This document shows positions 35,801 through 43,769 of a stretch of 64,000 nucleotides of DNA, piece after piece. Source of the stretch: Methanobacteriota archaeon (GTDB lineage Archaea > Methanobacteriota > Methanobacteria > Methanobacteriales > Methanobacteriaceae). Position 1 is the stretch's first letter. Every line of letters begins with the position of its first letter. Under the pieces are notes generated by a model. The model did no database searches. It worked only from the letters and a program-made list of their open reading frames with translations, and had not been told where the DNA came from. Location: positions 62,001-126,000 of the forward strand of contig JAEYPF010000016.1 in assembly GCA_023411115.1 (NCBI GenBank), given 5' to 3'. Made by a program: the position numbers and the translations under genes.

Positions 35801-36112
35801 ACCTTCCACATAAATTGGCACCGCCATATCCATCATCCCATTGAGACATTCATAGCAGGAGAATCTTTCACCAGATTTTAATCCATTGGAAAGTTTAATA
35901 TCACTTTCTATGCATTTTTTAAGTGTATCCGGGTGTTTACGATGAAAATTCAAACATATTTCCTGCCAGCCCCTTTCGGTACTCATTAAAATATTTCCAT
36001 CTAAATCTTCCAAAACTGACATAATACCCGTCAATTCATAAAAACTAGTTAATAACTTCTTTATCTTAGCTGTATCAACAAGATCCGAGAAAGAGTAATT
36101 ACTAAATTTCAT
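32813..36112 (-). CDS. PocR-PAS multidomain sensor histidine kinase
   Basis: 1099 aa and soluble. N-terminal PocR ligand-binding domain (about 1-180; SERFSCYECLNGMMDMAVPIYVEGAHLANLFTGQFF region with conserved Cys), PAS1 (187-305), coiled coil with SNEELQATTEEL repeats (315-385), PAS2 (385-505), PAS3 (510-630), PAS4 (635-750), PAS5 (755-875), HisKA_2 phospho-acceptor domain (IKEIHHRVKNNLQIISSLLNL, His about 894) and HATPase (NELVTNSIKHAFPD, DNGIGLPEDID). A cytosolic, many-input kinase. The PocR domain binds small ligands in propanediol-type regulation elsewhere. Cognate receiver not adjacent. Confidence 0.93.
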   Translation of the reverse strand: MKFSNYSFSDLVDTAKIKKLLTSFYELTGIMSVLEDLDGNILMSTERGWQEICLNFHRKHPDTLKKCIESDIKLSNGLKSGERFSCYECLNGMMDMAVPIYVEGAHLANLFTGQFFFGPPDIEFFKEQAKKYGFDEEKYLTALFKVPVFSEEFVERSMGFLTDLGSVIGEMGMEKKKLLDSKQILHESEERYRIISQNTGDVIWLIDASSGQFIYVSPSVKNLIGYTFDEILGKSIKNMLVTESYKLVKKELSIHIADLLSGDESARIMVHQVDQVCKDNSIVPTEIVTTLLTNEEGQVDKLLGVCRDITERKNSDKMKQDLLENLQYFAEELEVSNEELQATTEELMASNEELQATTEELHVANEELRQQGDELIKLNQTLRESEERYKALSLHSPDLIFRIDKELKFLYGNRGSKTLGLSAEDFVGKSFEELLLSEELMNIWIENINDTINTGEVREIEFKFPSIHGSRCFHSHIIPEYNAKHKIETLLIVNRDITKHKKAEIALRESEKRFRMLINNSTDLIRILDGEKRIIFDSPSSKRILGYSEGYFIGKSPLEFIHPEDVKRVKKDLQEVYENRNLGVPTEFRIKRANGEYIPVESISQNLTDVPGINGIVVTTHPIIERKKAENILQFQANILNDVRDCVIVHDLQGKIIYWNKGAESIYGYLEEEMIGRNIKTLYLNMDQNQFTLDLEELMKTGEYNGEWEGRRKDSSIVCVDIRETIMHDVNGKIIGIIGVSKDISERKKAEKQIKRSEAYYRTIFENTGTATIIVEEDTTISLVNAEFEKLCGYSKERIEGKKTWKEFVYDPYMEKMEEYHNIRRINPNLAPRNYEFELIDRYGNIKDIFTTVAMISGTHKSLISLLDITDNKRAENKIKESLKEKEVLIKEIHHRVKNNLQIISSLLNLQTRYVEGEETINILKESQNRVKTMAMVHEKLYQSTNLKNINFKDYIENLVSGLFYSYGVKKGIIEPQVHVDDLKMDIDTAIPCGLIINELVTNSIKHAFPDQTNEIHSPENRKWIIKVELKRLKGKLELIVADNGIGLPEDIDMGNIETLGLKMVNILVNQLNGTLKLDKTDGTEFKIIFNELNYEERI

Positions 36113-36404
36113 TGCCTCAACCAGATATATCTTTTATCACTGCCTTAATTTAAATGTATTTAAAGAATATCTTTCATTATTATCCTATCTGATGAGTAGA
36201 AAATTTATAACCCCTCCGATTCCCATTATAATAAATTTTATTAATAAAATCAATCCATACTACTATATCAATAAAATAAAGAAGTATGAGAGGTTGAATA
36301 TTCGGGTTAATTTATGGTATAAAAATGAGAATATCTTTGAAAAATTAAAATGCAAAAATAAAAAACTTATTAACCTTTTAATTTATCATTAAGCCACAAA
36401 TTAT
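36113..36404. other. Gene-free stretch before the ICMT-like gene
   Basis: AT-rich (nearly all A/T in 36240-36390). A 66-codon plus-strand frame exists but has no ribosome site and a biased Ile/Asn/Lys/Tyr composition; I do not accept it. Confidence 0.5.
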
Positions 36405-36407
36405 GTG

Positions 36408-37007
36408 ATGAAAATGAATGAAATATTATTTTACATATTTTTTGCCCTTTTAATAGTTTACAGCTATATTGGCTGGTATATTTCACGTAGACGCGGTGCT
36501 AAAATTGTTGGCTGGCCAACTGCAATAAGGAGTAGAGATTACACGATTTTTATTCTAGCTTTTCCACAGACTGGCCTTATTTTAAATGTTGCAATCGTTC
36601 TTTATAATGGAATTTATGAGATATTTCCAGTATTACTCGGTTTTATCCTAATGGTTACAGGTATGGGTTTTAACTTCATTGTAAGGACAAATTTAGGGAA
36701 AAATTGGGTACCCCTTTCCAAAACAACCGAGGGACAGGAGCTTGTAACTGGAGGAATTTATTCTATAATCAGACATCCCTTTTATTTATCTGTTTTAGTC
36801 TTATTTGCAGGAATTGCAGTGATTTCCTGGAATTTATATGGACTGCTATTCTTTATTTTAACTATTATAGCTGTAATGATTAGAATCAGGAAAGAAGAAA
36901 TTGAATTGATTGCTAAATTCGGTGAAAAATATAAAAAATACAAAAAAGAGACCCCTATGATTATACCTAAATTAAGATGTAATTGTCTTAGAGATTATAG
37001 AACTTAA
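36408..37007 (+). CDS. Isoprenylcysteine/phospholipid methyltransferase-like membrane protein
   Basis: 199 aa with four or five membrane helices and a C-terminal basic tail. Conserved motif LVTGGIYSIIRHPFYLSVLVLF (about 122-143), the G-x-Y-x-x-x-R-H-P-x-Y signature of the ICMT/PEMT fold, then EEIELIAKFGEKYKKYKKETP. Uses S-adenosylmethionine to methylate a membrane-associated or lipid substrate; the substrate is unknown. Starts at GTG 36405, ATG 36408 or ATG 36414 are all possible. Confidence 0.85.
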   Translation: MKMNEILFYIFFALLIVYSYIGWYISRRRGAKIVGWPTAIRSRDYTIFILAFPQTGLILNVAIVLYNGIYEIFPVLLGFILMVTGMGFNFIVRTNLGKNWVPLSKTTEGQELVTGGIYSIIRHPFYLSVLVLFAGIAVISWNLYGLLFFILTIIAVMIRIRKEEIELIAKFGEKYKKYKKETPMIIPKLRCNCLRDYRT

Positions 37008-37038
37008 TTTTAAATTCATCTTTTTGCATTCTATACCA

Positions 37039-38265
37039 TCAATTCATGCCCTTAATCTTTCTTGCTCTCCTACTGGTCATCATCCTGTTAAATGATAAAT
37101 AAACTTTAAAAACAGGCGGCACAACTTTAGATAAAATTCCTTCCATCTCCCCAGACACATCATCTAAAAGTTCCATTATTGGCAATTCCTGTGGGCAGTG
37201 TTTCTCACATTTGCCGCATTTTTTACATTTAGAGGCATAAGCTGGTTCGCCCCCATGAATAACTCCTAAGCCTAGTGCATAAAGCAACTGAGTTTGTCTT
37301 TTATTTCCAAATATATGTGTGGAGTCATAGAACTCAAAACACCTTGCTATATCCACCCCTACATGACATGGCATACAGTAACGACATCCTGTACATCCCG
37401 TTTTCATCAGTTCCCGATATTTATCCTTAACTTTTTCTACAAGTTGTAATTCTTCTACTTTTAAAGAATTAGGTAAAGCATTATTTGCAATACGAATGTT
37501 TTCTTCGATGTGTTCTTCTTCATTCATTCCTGAAAGAACACATGTAACTTCAGGATGGTTCAAGATCCATCTCAAGGCCCATTCTGCAGGGCTTCTTTTA
37601 ACAGGGGCCTGCTTCCAGATAGCATCCACTTCCGGTATACTTTTAGTGAGGTTACCTCCTCTGAAAGGTTCCATAATTATTATACCCATACCCTTCTCTG
37701 CTGCATATTTCATGCCTTCTTTTCCTGCCTGGTTTTCTTCATCAATGTAATTATATTGAATTAAACAAAAATCCCAATCATATGCATCTACAATCTCTTT
37801 GAAGGTTTCTTTATCCCCGTGGAATGAAAAACCGGCGTTTAAAATTTTACCACTTTCTTTAATTCTGGTCAAAAATTCCAAAGCGCCTAATTCCTTCATT
37901 TTTTCCCAGTTAGATCTATTAAGACCGTGTAACATGTAATAATCAATATAATTCACCTTAAAATTCTCAAGCTGGACTTTAAAAATATTTTCCATATCTT
38001 CTGTTTTATTTATGTTCCATGGAGGGAGCTTAGTTGCTATTTTAACTTTTTCCCTGTATCCGTCGCCAAGAGCCTTGCCTACTAACGGTTCATTCATATA
38101 TGCTATGGCAGTATCTATGTAGTTGACACCATTATCTATAGCGTATCTAATCTGTTCAATAGCCCTTTTTTCATCTGTTCTGCCATTTTTTGTAGGAAGC
38201 CTCATTGCACCAAAGCCTAGAACAGATAACTCATCACCAGTTTTTTCTATTTTACGATACAACAT
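37039..38265 (-). CDS. Aldo/keto reductase with C-terminal [4Fe-4S] ferredoxin domain
   Basis: 408-aa two-part enzyme. Residues 1-about 285 are a TIM-barrel aldo/keto reductase (FGAMRLPTKNGRTDEKRAIEQ; NYIDTAIAYMNEP with the catalytic Asp/Tyr, and the Lys in KIATKLPPWN); residues about 290-390 carry CTGCRYCMPCHVGVDIARC and CKKCGKCEKHCPQELP, two [4Fe-4S] cluster motifs. Electron transfer from ferredoxin-type donors to a carbonyl substrate is inferred. Start at ATG 38265 after GAGGTAATA (20 bases inside a longer open frame). Lies in the TetR-operator regulon. Confidence 0.9.
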   Translation of the reverse strand: MLYRKIEKTGDELSVLGFGAMRLPTKNGRTDEKRAIEQIRYAIDNGVNYIDTAIAYMNEPLVGKALGDGYREKVKIATKLPPWNINKTEDMENIFKVQLENFKVNYIDYYMLHGLNRSNWEKMKELGALEFLTRIKESGKILNAGFSFHGDKETFKEIVDAYDWDFCLIQYNYIDEENQAGKEGMKYAAEKGMGIIIMEPFRGGNLTKSIPEVDAIWKQAPVKRSPAEWALRWILNHPEVTCVLSGMNEEEHIEENIRIANNALPNSLKVEELQLVEKVKDKYRELMKTGCTGCRYCMPCHVGVDIARCFEFYDSTHIFGNKRQTQLLYALGLGVIHGGEPAYASKCKKCGKCEKHCPQELPIMELLDDVSGEMEGILSKVVPPVFKVYLSFNRMMTSRRARKIKGMN

Positions 38266-38285
38266 ATTATTACCTCTTCTTACAA

Positions 38286-38305
38286 TCGATTGACTTGTCA
38301 ATCGA
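38286..38305. promoter_or_regulatory. Operator-like palindrome upstream of aldo/keto reductase
   Basis: TCGATTGAC-TT-GTCAATCGA, 9-base perfect arms. It lies 20 bases upstream of the start at 38265. It matches the sites at 39624-39643 and 40259-40278, upstream of the paralogue and the TetR gene. Confidence 0.75.
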
Positions 38306-38347
38306 ATAACTAAGAAAAATCTAAGTTTTGAAAGATTTTGAATACAA

Positions 38348-39604
38348 TTAAGAATCAGTATTTCTACCAGATCTTCTTGATATTCTAGAGTTTAAAGATA
38401 GGAAAGCGTCGAAAATGGGCATAGCTATCTTCGACATAATTTTTACCTTATATTTAAATCCCCTTCCTTCCATTTCTTTTGAAACATCGCCCAAGAGTTC
38501 GGGAATATCCAGTTTTTGAGGGCATGCCCGTACACATCTTCCACAGTTAGTACAAAGCCCTGCATTAGCTTCATTACCACTCATAACGCCCCCTAACTGG
38601 CTCAAATAAAGGAAAGATGCCCTGGTTCCTTCATTAAACATATATTTATGATTATAAATTTCAAAGCACCTTGGAATGTCAACTCCCACTGGACAGGGCA
38701 TGCAATAGCCGCATCCAGTACATTCCACCTCCATAAGTTTACCATAGACTTCTTTAACCTCCTCATATAATTTCAATTCATCCCCAGTGAGCGAATCTGG
38801 TAATGTTTCACTTGCAACTTTAATATTCTCTTTAACCTGCTCTTCTTCACTCATCCCCGAAACAACACATGTAACTTCTGGATGATTTAAAACCCATCTT
38901 AATGCCCAATCTGCGGGACTTCTTTTAATTTCAGATTTATTCCATATTTGAAGCACTTTTTCAGGTACTTTTCCAGCAAGGAGCCCTCCTTTTAAAGGTT
39001 CCATAACAAATACACCAATTCCTTTTGAGGCTGCGTATTTTAATCCTTCAGTTCCTGCCTGGTTTGTCTCATCTAAATAATTATACTGGATCAAACACAT
39101 ATCCCAGTCATAAGCATCAACAATTTCTTTAAATGATTCACCGTTATCATGGAATGAGAAACCGATATTTTTAATTTTTCCCTTCGCCCTGGCATCTTCT
39201 AAAAATTCCAAAGCTCCAAGCTGTTTTATTCTTTGAAAGCTTGATTTACCAATGCCATGGAGTAAATAATAATCAATATGATCCGTTTGAAGCTTTTCAA
39301 GCTGCATTTGCAGAAATTTTTCCATATCCTCACTTTTTTTCACTGACCACGAGGGTAGCTTCGTGCAAAGCTTTACTTTTTTCCGGTACTCACCCTGTAA
39401 TATTTCTCCTAAAAAAGATTCACTTGAACCGCCATGATAAGGCAATGCCGTGTCAATGAAGTTCACCCCATGGTCTATTGCATAATAAATCTGTTTTTTA
39501 GCATATTCTTTATCAATTCTACCTGTCTTTGTAGGTAGTCTCATTGCACCAAACCCGAGTGCTGAAATTTCATCGCTATTTTTTTCAATTCTTCTCATCT
39601 GCAT
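38348..39604 (-). CDS. Aldo/keto reductase with C-terminal [4Fe-4S] ferredoxin domain
   Basis: 418-aa paralogue of the enzyme at 37039-38265 with the same order: aldo/keto reductase barrel (FGAMRLPTKTGRIDKEYA; NFIDTALPYHGGSSESF with the catalytic Asp/Tyr; Lys in KLCTKLPSWS) and CTGCGYCMPCPVGVDIPRC with CTNCGRCVRACPQKLDIP for two [4Fe-4S] clusters. The start is ATG 39604 after GAGGTAATTAA; an alternative ATG is two codons in. Its promoter region carries a copy of the TetR-type operator. Substrate unknown. Confidence 0.9.
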   Translation of the reverse strand: MQMRRIEKNSDEISALGFGAMRLPTKTGRIDKEYAKKQIYYAIDHGVNFIDTALPYHGGSSESFLGEILQGEYRKKVKLCTKLPSWSVKKSEDMEKFLQMQLEKLQTDHIDYYLLHGIGKSSFQRIKQLGALEFLEDARAKGKIKNIGFSFHDNGESFKEIVDAYDWDMCLIQYNYLDETNQAGTEGLKYAASKGIGVFVMEPLKGGLLAGKVPEKVLQIWNKSEIKRSPADWALRWVLNHPEVTCVVSGMSEEEQVKENIKVASETLPDSLTGDELKLYEEVKEVYGKLMEVECTGCGYCMPCPVGVDIPRCFEIYNHKYMFNEGTRASFLYLSQLGGVMSGNEANAGLCTNCGRCVRACPQKLDIPELLGDVSKEMEGRGFKYKVKIMSKIAMPIFDAFLSLNSRISRRSGRNTDS

Positions 39605-39623
39605 TTAATTACCTCATTTCTGC

Positions 39624-39643
39624 ATCGATTGACTTGTCAGTCT
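39624..39643. promoter_or_regulatory. Operator-like palindrome upstream of second aldo/keto reductase
   Basis: Read on the minus strand: TAGACTGAC-AA-GTCAATCGA; one arm differs at two positions from the site at 38286. It lies 20 bases from the start at 39604, the same distance as in the paralogous gene. Confidence 0.72.
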
Positions 39644-39664
39644 AATAATTTACAAAATAATTAA

Positions 39665-40225
39665 TTATTTGGAAATTCCACTCCAGAAAAGTCCAAAAGC
39701 CATATCCAGATTTTTTTCATTTAAATTCTCAGGATATTTTCCAAAGTAATTCACTGTAGAAACCACATTACCCCAGAAATACTCTATAACTAGCTCAAAA
39801 GATATTTCTTTAATTTCATGCTTTTCAATACCTCTTTTATAGACCCCAAGCATATCTTCAGTTCTTGTTTCAACCTGTTCTTTTGTAAGTGATGTTATGT
39901 AGGGTGAACAGTGAAAGGTAAGTATAAATTGGAATTTATAGGGATTATCAATGCTAAAATACACGAATTTGAGCCATAATGCTTTTAAGTTTTCTTTTAA
40001 GGATTTTTTATCATCATAGAATTCTTTAACTTCATTCAAAAGACTATCTTTAGTATAAAAATATAGATGGTTTATTAGCTCTTCTTTGGTTTTAAAGTAG
40101 TGAAATAAAGTTCCTGTAGCAACTCCCGCATTTTTTGCAATCTCTGCAGTGGAAGTTCCATGAAATCCCCTTTCAACAAAGAGTTTAAGGGCAGCATCCA
40201 TTATTTTCTGTTCTTTTTCATTCAT
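39665..40225 (-). CDS. TetR-family transcriptional regulator
   Basis: 186-aa repressor. HTH region: RGFHGTSTAEIAKNAGVATGTLFHYFKTKEELINHLY (about 19-55), typical TetR; the C-terminal domain is helical with several aromatic residues for ligand binding. It lies divergently organised at the head of a minus-strand set with two aldo/keto reductases and has the same palindrome upstream of its own start (40259-40278), so it likely represses all three promoters and itself. Confidence 0.9.
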   Translation of the reverse strand: MNEKEQKIMDAALKLFVERGFHGTSTAEIAKNAGVATGTLFHYFKTKEELINHLYFYTKDSLLNEVKEFYDDKKSLKENLKALWLKFVYFSIDNPYKFQFILTFHCSPYITSLTKEQVETRTEDMLGVYKRGIEKHEIKEISFELVIEYFWGNVVSTVNYFGKYPENLNEKNLDMAFGLFWSGISK

Positions 40226-40258
40226 GATGACACCTTGAAATTAAATTAGCCAATATTA

Positions 40259-40278
40259 TAGACTGATTAGTCAATTTA
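40259..40278. promoter_or_regulatory. Operator-like palindrome upstream of TetR gene
   Basis: Plus strand TAGACTGATTAGTCAATTTA; compare TAGACTGAC-AA-GTCAATCGA at 39624. It is 34 bases upstream of the start at 40225, a good position for autorepression. Confidence 0.65.
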
Positions 40279-40386
40279 GTATTTATAACTTATGATCATG
40301 ATTTAGAAAAGTTTTATGACACCAAAATTAAAATATTAAATGAATTAATTTTAAGAATTACACATATTAATCATATTAGGGATACC

Positions 40387-40644
40387 ATGGAATCTGATAT
40401 CAAAATAGAAGAGCTGAAAAAAGCGCTTAAAGATAAAAAATGCACTATAGAAAATCATTCCAATGTTATGGAAATTACGTTTGAAAGGGAAGAAGATGGA
40501 GACTGGTTTGAAGGTATCTTTGAACATTTTAAAAGAGAATCTGCAGTATGCTGTTTAATGCCAATAAGACCGAAGAATGCGCCTCCAAAATTTATATTCA
40601 ATGTTAAAGACATGGATAAATTCATTGAACTGATGAGTAGATGA
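40387..40644 (+). CDS. Hypothetical protein
   Basis: 85 aa, soluble, mixed alpha/beta (IKIEELKKALKDKKCTIENHSNVMEITFEREEDGDWFEGIFEHF...). No family recognised. The stop codon overlaps the ATG of the next frame (40641) by ATGA, which suggests translational coupling with that broken gene. Confidence 0.55.
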   Translation: MESDIKIEELKKALKDKKCTIENHSNVMEITFEREEDGDWFEGIFEHFKRESAVCCLMPIRPKNAPPKFIFNVKDMDKFIELMSR

Positions 40645-40850
40645 ATAAAATGAAAAATCCAAGCTTTATAAAAAATATGAAAAATATTGCAGGAGAATCC
40701 ATTTCAAATGAAGCAAAAATACATGTTAAAGATGAATTCAGTACATATAATTGGATTATAGTCAGACTATTTGAAAAAACAAGAGGTTTCAATTGATCTC
40801 AAAGAAATTGAAGCTGAAAATAACATAATTTATATCTGTTCTAAATTATG
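40641..40850 (+). pseudogene. Small gene with a frameshift, coupled to previous gene
   Basis: From ATG 40641: MNKMKNPSFIKNMKNIAGESISNEAKIHVKDEFSTYNWIIV... to TGA at 40796 (51 codons). A different frame over 40765-40850 reads YLKKQEVSIDLKEIEAENNIIYICSKL and a stop. Joining them through one base shift near 40758-40765 gives a reasonable 70-aa protein, so one indel probably broke the gene. No homology recognised. Confidence 0.45.
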
Positions 40851-40970
40851 AAATGTTCTGATAATTTCAAGTACAGCTTTTAACCTAACAATACTTTTCT
40901 GATGCTCTTACAAAATTACTATATTAATATGTACCTATTAATGACTATCAATCCAATTAGAGGTGAAAAT

Positions 40971-41429
40971 ATGGAAATCGAAATAAAAACAATCCCTCAG
41001 CACCAGGTGGCATTTATACACCAGAAGGGCAGCTATACAAAAATTCCCGAAGTCCTGGGAAATGTGGTAGGCTGGCTTATGTCCCAGAATGTAGAAATAC
41101 AAATGCCTATTTATGGTTCGTACTACAACAGCCCACTGGAAGTTACAGAAGAAGAATTAGACTGGGAAGTAGGAGCAGCATTCGTAGGTGAACTGGAAGG
41201 GACAGATGAAATACAAATAAAAACGGTTCCAGAGCATGAAGCAGTTTCTGCAATATTCAAAGGACCATATGGCGAGGCAGCATCTGTTTATATGGGCTTA
41301 ATTGAACACGCTGCCAACGAAGGTTACCATATAGCGGGGGCAGTCCTGGAAAGCTATTTGAACAGTCCAGAAGAAGTCCCTGAAAGCGAGCTCCTAACTG
41401 AAGTGCAGTTCCCTGTGGTTAAAAAATAA
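40971..41429 (+). CDS. GyrI-like (AraC effector-binding) domain protein
   Basis: 152-aa soluble protein of the GyrI-like small-molecule-binding fold, two similar halves (VAFIHQKGSYTKIPEVLGNVVGWLM and AVSAIFKGPYGEAASVYMGLIEHA). Binds hydrophobic small molecules; found as a stand-alone protein or as the effector domain of AraC-type regulators. I chose ATG 40971 after AGAGGTGA, not the longer frame from 40902. It resembles the pair at 46162 and 46709. The next gene is a flavin-reductase-like protein. Confidence 0.85.
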   Translation: MEIEIKTIPQHQVAFIHQKGSYTKIPEVLGNVVGWLMSQNVEIQMPIYGSYYNSPLEVTEEELDWEVGAAFVGELEGTDEIQIKTVPEHEAVSAIFKGPYGEAASVYMGLIEHAANEGYHIAGAVLESYLNSPEEVPESELLTEVQFPVVKK

Positions 41430-41455
41430 TTTCCATTCTTTTTTGGAGGATTAAA

Positions 41456-42055
41456 ATGAAAAATAGCCTTGGACCCAAAACTTTAGGATTTCCCGCCCCC
41501 ATTTTCATAGTGGGCTCATATGACAATAAGGACAATCCAAATGTGATGAATGCTGCTGCAGGAGGAATTTGCTGCCTTTCACCTCCCTGTATCTATGTTT
41601 CTTTGCGTGAAGCTACCCATACGTATCATAATATTATGAATAAAAAGGTATTTACTGTAAGTATTCCTCCTGCAGAATACGTTAAAGAAGCCGATTACTT
41701 TGGACTTGCTTCTGGAAAAAATGTTAATAAGTTAGAAGTCTCCGAATTAACCCATGTAAAAAGTGAACTGGTAGATGCCCCTTATATTGGCGAATTCCCA
41801 GTAGTATTGGAGTGTAAATTAAAAGAAACTCTAAACCTGGGATCACATACCATGTTCGTTGGTGAAGTTCTGGATTTAAAGGCTGATGAAGAAGTTCTAG
41901 TCGATATAACTTCAGGATCCGGTAAAAAATTGAGTAGAATAGATCCTGAAAAGTTCCTGCCGCTTATTTTTGATATGTCTACCCGAAATTATTATAAATT
42001 AGGTAAAAAAGTAGGTAATGGTTTTTCAACTGGTCTAAAGTTATTTAAGAAATAG
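41456..42055 (+). CDS. Flavin reductase-like (flavoredoxin) protein
   Basis: 199 aa, the FMN-binding split-barrel flavin reductase/flavoredoxin family: PIFIVGSYDNKDNPNVMNAAAGGICCLSPPCIYVSLREATHTYHNI (about 16-61), then KKVFTVSIPP and NLGSHTMFVGEVLDL. FMN-dependent electron carrier, partner unknown. 26 bases after the GyrI-like gene, GGAGG before the start; the two are likely one transcript. Confidence 0.86.
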   Translation: MKNSLGPKTLGFPAPIFIVGSYDNKDNPNVMNAAAGGICCLSPPCIYVSLREATHTYHNIMNKKVFTVSIPPAEYVKEADYFGLASGKNVNKLEVSELTHVKSELVDAPYIGEFPVVLECKLKETLNLGSHTMFVGEVLDLKADEEVLVDITSGSGKKLSRIDPEKFLPLIFDMSTRNYYKLGKKVGNGFSTGLKLFKK

Positions 42056-42225
42056 AAAAATTCATTGATAAACTTTTAATAACCCTATCAATATAACATC
42101 TTTATAATTAAGACATAACTAATGAAACATGGAAAGCAAATTATCATCTTAAAAAGTAAGTGATATACCTTATTGTGCTTTAAAAAGCGTTTCGTTAGAT
42201 TATAATTCAGTATCAATAGTTATTC

Positions 42226-43461
42226 ATGGATTTGATAATCATGGATAGAATAACATTTTTAGATAATTATTATCAAGGCAAAAATAACGTATGGCGATAC
42301 ATCCTAACAACTCTTTTAACGTGGGGACTTGGATTTATATTAACTATGGTATTTCTGATTTTCATTTTGGCCTTTATATTTATAATTAATAGTGGAAATG
42401 GCATCAATTATGCGGATTCACCATACTCATATCCATTATTTACACTTATAGAATTAGGTATATCTTATGCCATCTCTTTTTTGTTATTTTACATTTGTAT
42501 GCATTTCATTCATCATAAAAAAGTCACCAGTTTGATAAATACATCATCTAAAGTCAACTGGATGAAGATAGTAAAAGGAGCAGCACTGTGGCTTATATTA
42601 TCAGGATTTATATTATTAATTGATTTTATAATTGATCCAACCAGTTTTAAATTATCTTTTAGCCCAAATACGTTTTTTATCCTGTTAATTTTGTGTTTAA
42701 TCATATTTCCTATCCAGGCATCCCTTGAAGAAATATTTTTCAGGGGATATTTAATGCAGGGAATAGGATCATTAACTAAAATGCCCCTGGTACCTTTAAT
42801 TACCACGTCAATTATTTTTGCTTTACTTCATTTTTTTAATGGTACAGATCTGACAACAGGTATAGTTATTGTAATTCAGATGTTTATTTTTGGAATAACA
42901 CTGGGTATAATAACTTTGGGTGAAAATAGGTTAGAAACTGCTATGGGAGTACATATTGCACAAAATATATTTGTAACAGCGATAATTGGTGATTCTGAAA
43001 GCGTGATTCCTAATCTAAATCCCCTAATAACTTCAGAATCAGGCTTGGGGATTGGTATCCCATTTTTTGTGCCATTATTGATCCTTTTAGTAGTTATATT
43101 CTGGAATAAAAGAAGTAAAGTATCCAGAATATTCAAAATTCAGGGACACCCAAAATACCAAAAATCTCAAAGTAATGTATTAAGATGCTTTAACTGTAAT
43201 GCACTTAATCTTAATGAAGCAGTTTACTGCAGAGAATGTGGAATCAAGATAAAACGCCCAGGGAGTATCAAAAATTATTCTAAAGACTGTCCACGTTGTT
43301 ATACCTTAAATCCCGAAGAAGCAGTATATTGCAGGCATTGTGGCATGAAAATTATAAATTCTAAAGCTTTATCCCATTCTATAAAAATTCAATGCATTAA
43401 TTGCCATACAGTTAATCCTGATGAAGCAATTTACTGTAAATACTGTGGAACAAGAATATAA
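42226..43461 (+). CDS. CPBP intramembrane protease fused to three zinc ribbons
   Basis: 411 aa. First 300 residues: eight or so membrane helices with CPBP protease motifs, LEEIFFRGYLMQG (EExxxR, about 167-179), LLHFFNG (His, about 205) and the third site near GVHIAQNIF. Then three tandem zinc-ribbon repeats at about residues 324-410: CFNCNALNLNEAVYCRECG, CPRCYTLNPEEAVYCRHCG and CINCHTVNPDEAIYCKYCG. The ribbons are probably cytoplasmic. ATG 42226 is used here; ATG 42241 is an equally possible start. The fusion is unusual. Confidence 0.85.
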   Translation: MDLIIMDRITFLDNYYQGKNNVWRYILTTLLTWGLGFILTMVFLIFILAFIFIINSGNGINYADSPYSYPLFTLIELGISYAISFLLFYICMHFIHHKKVTSLINTSSKVNWMKIVKGAALWLILSGFILLIDFIIDPTSFKLSFSPNTFFILLILCLIIFPIQASLEEIFFRGYLMQGIGSLTKMPLVPLITTSIIFALLHFFNGTDLTTGIVIVIQMFIFGITLGIITLGENRLETAMGVHIAQNIFVTAIIGDSESVIPNLNPLITSESGLGIGIPFFVPLLILLVVIFWNKRSKVSRIFKIQGHPKYQKSQSNVLRCFNCNALNLNEAVYCRECGIKIKRPGSIKNYSKDCPRCYTLNPEEAVYCRHCGMKIINSKALSHSIKIQCINCHTVNPDEAIYCKYCGTRI

Positions 43462-43769
43462 ATACATTCAGTTTTTTTAAAATGATAAATTTTTAATGAA
43501 TATTAATTCAAGAACGGACTTTAGACTCTATTTTATATATAAATAGATTTCAAGTAATTCAGTTTTTGCCAGTAATGTGTCAACTTTCTGCTTTTTTAGA
43601 AAAAATGTGTTAAGATTTGGGAACGATTTGGGCATACTTATTTAATATATTAAAAATAATAAAAGATATATATTAACTATGAAAAATTTCCACTAATTTA
43701 GATCTTAGGAGATATTTTTCATATACAAAAATAATAATTTAGAAGATTAAAAATAATTAGGAGGAAAAA
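43462..43769. other. Gene-free stretch
   Basis: AT-rich gap. A TTTATATATAAAT-like sequence at about 43533-43545 and TTTAATATATTA near 43640 could be TATA boxes for the downstream gene; no coding frame was seen. Confidence 0.5.

Noticed and set aside
36192..36392. 66-codon plus-strand open frame
   Set aside because: Composition is almost only Ile/Asn/Lys/Tyr, no ribosome site, in extreme AT-rich DNA; treated as chance.
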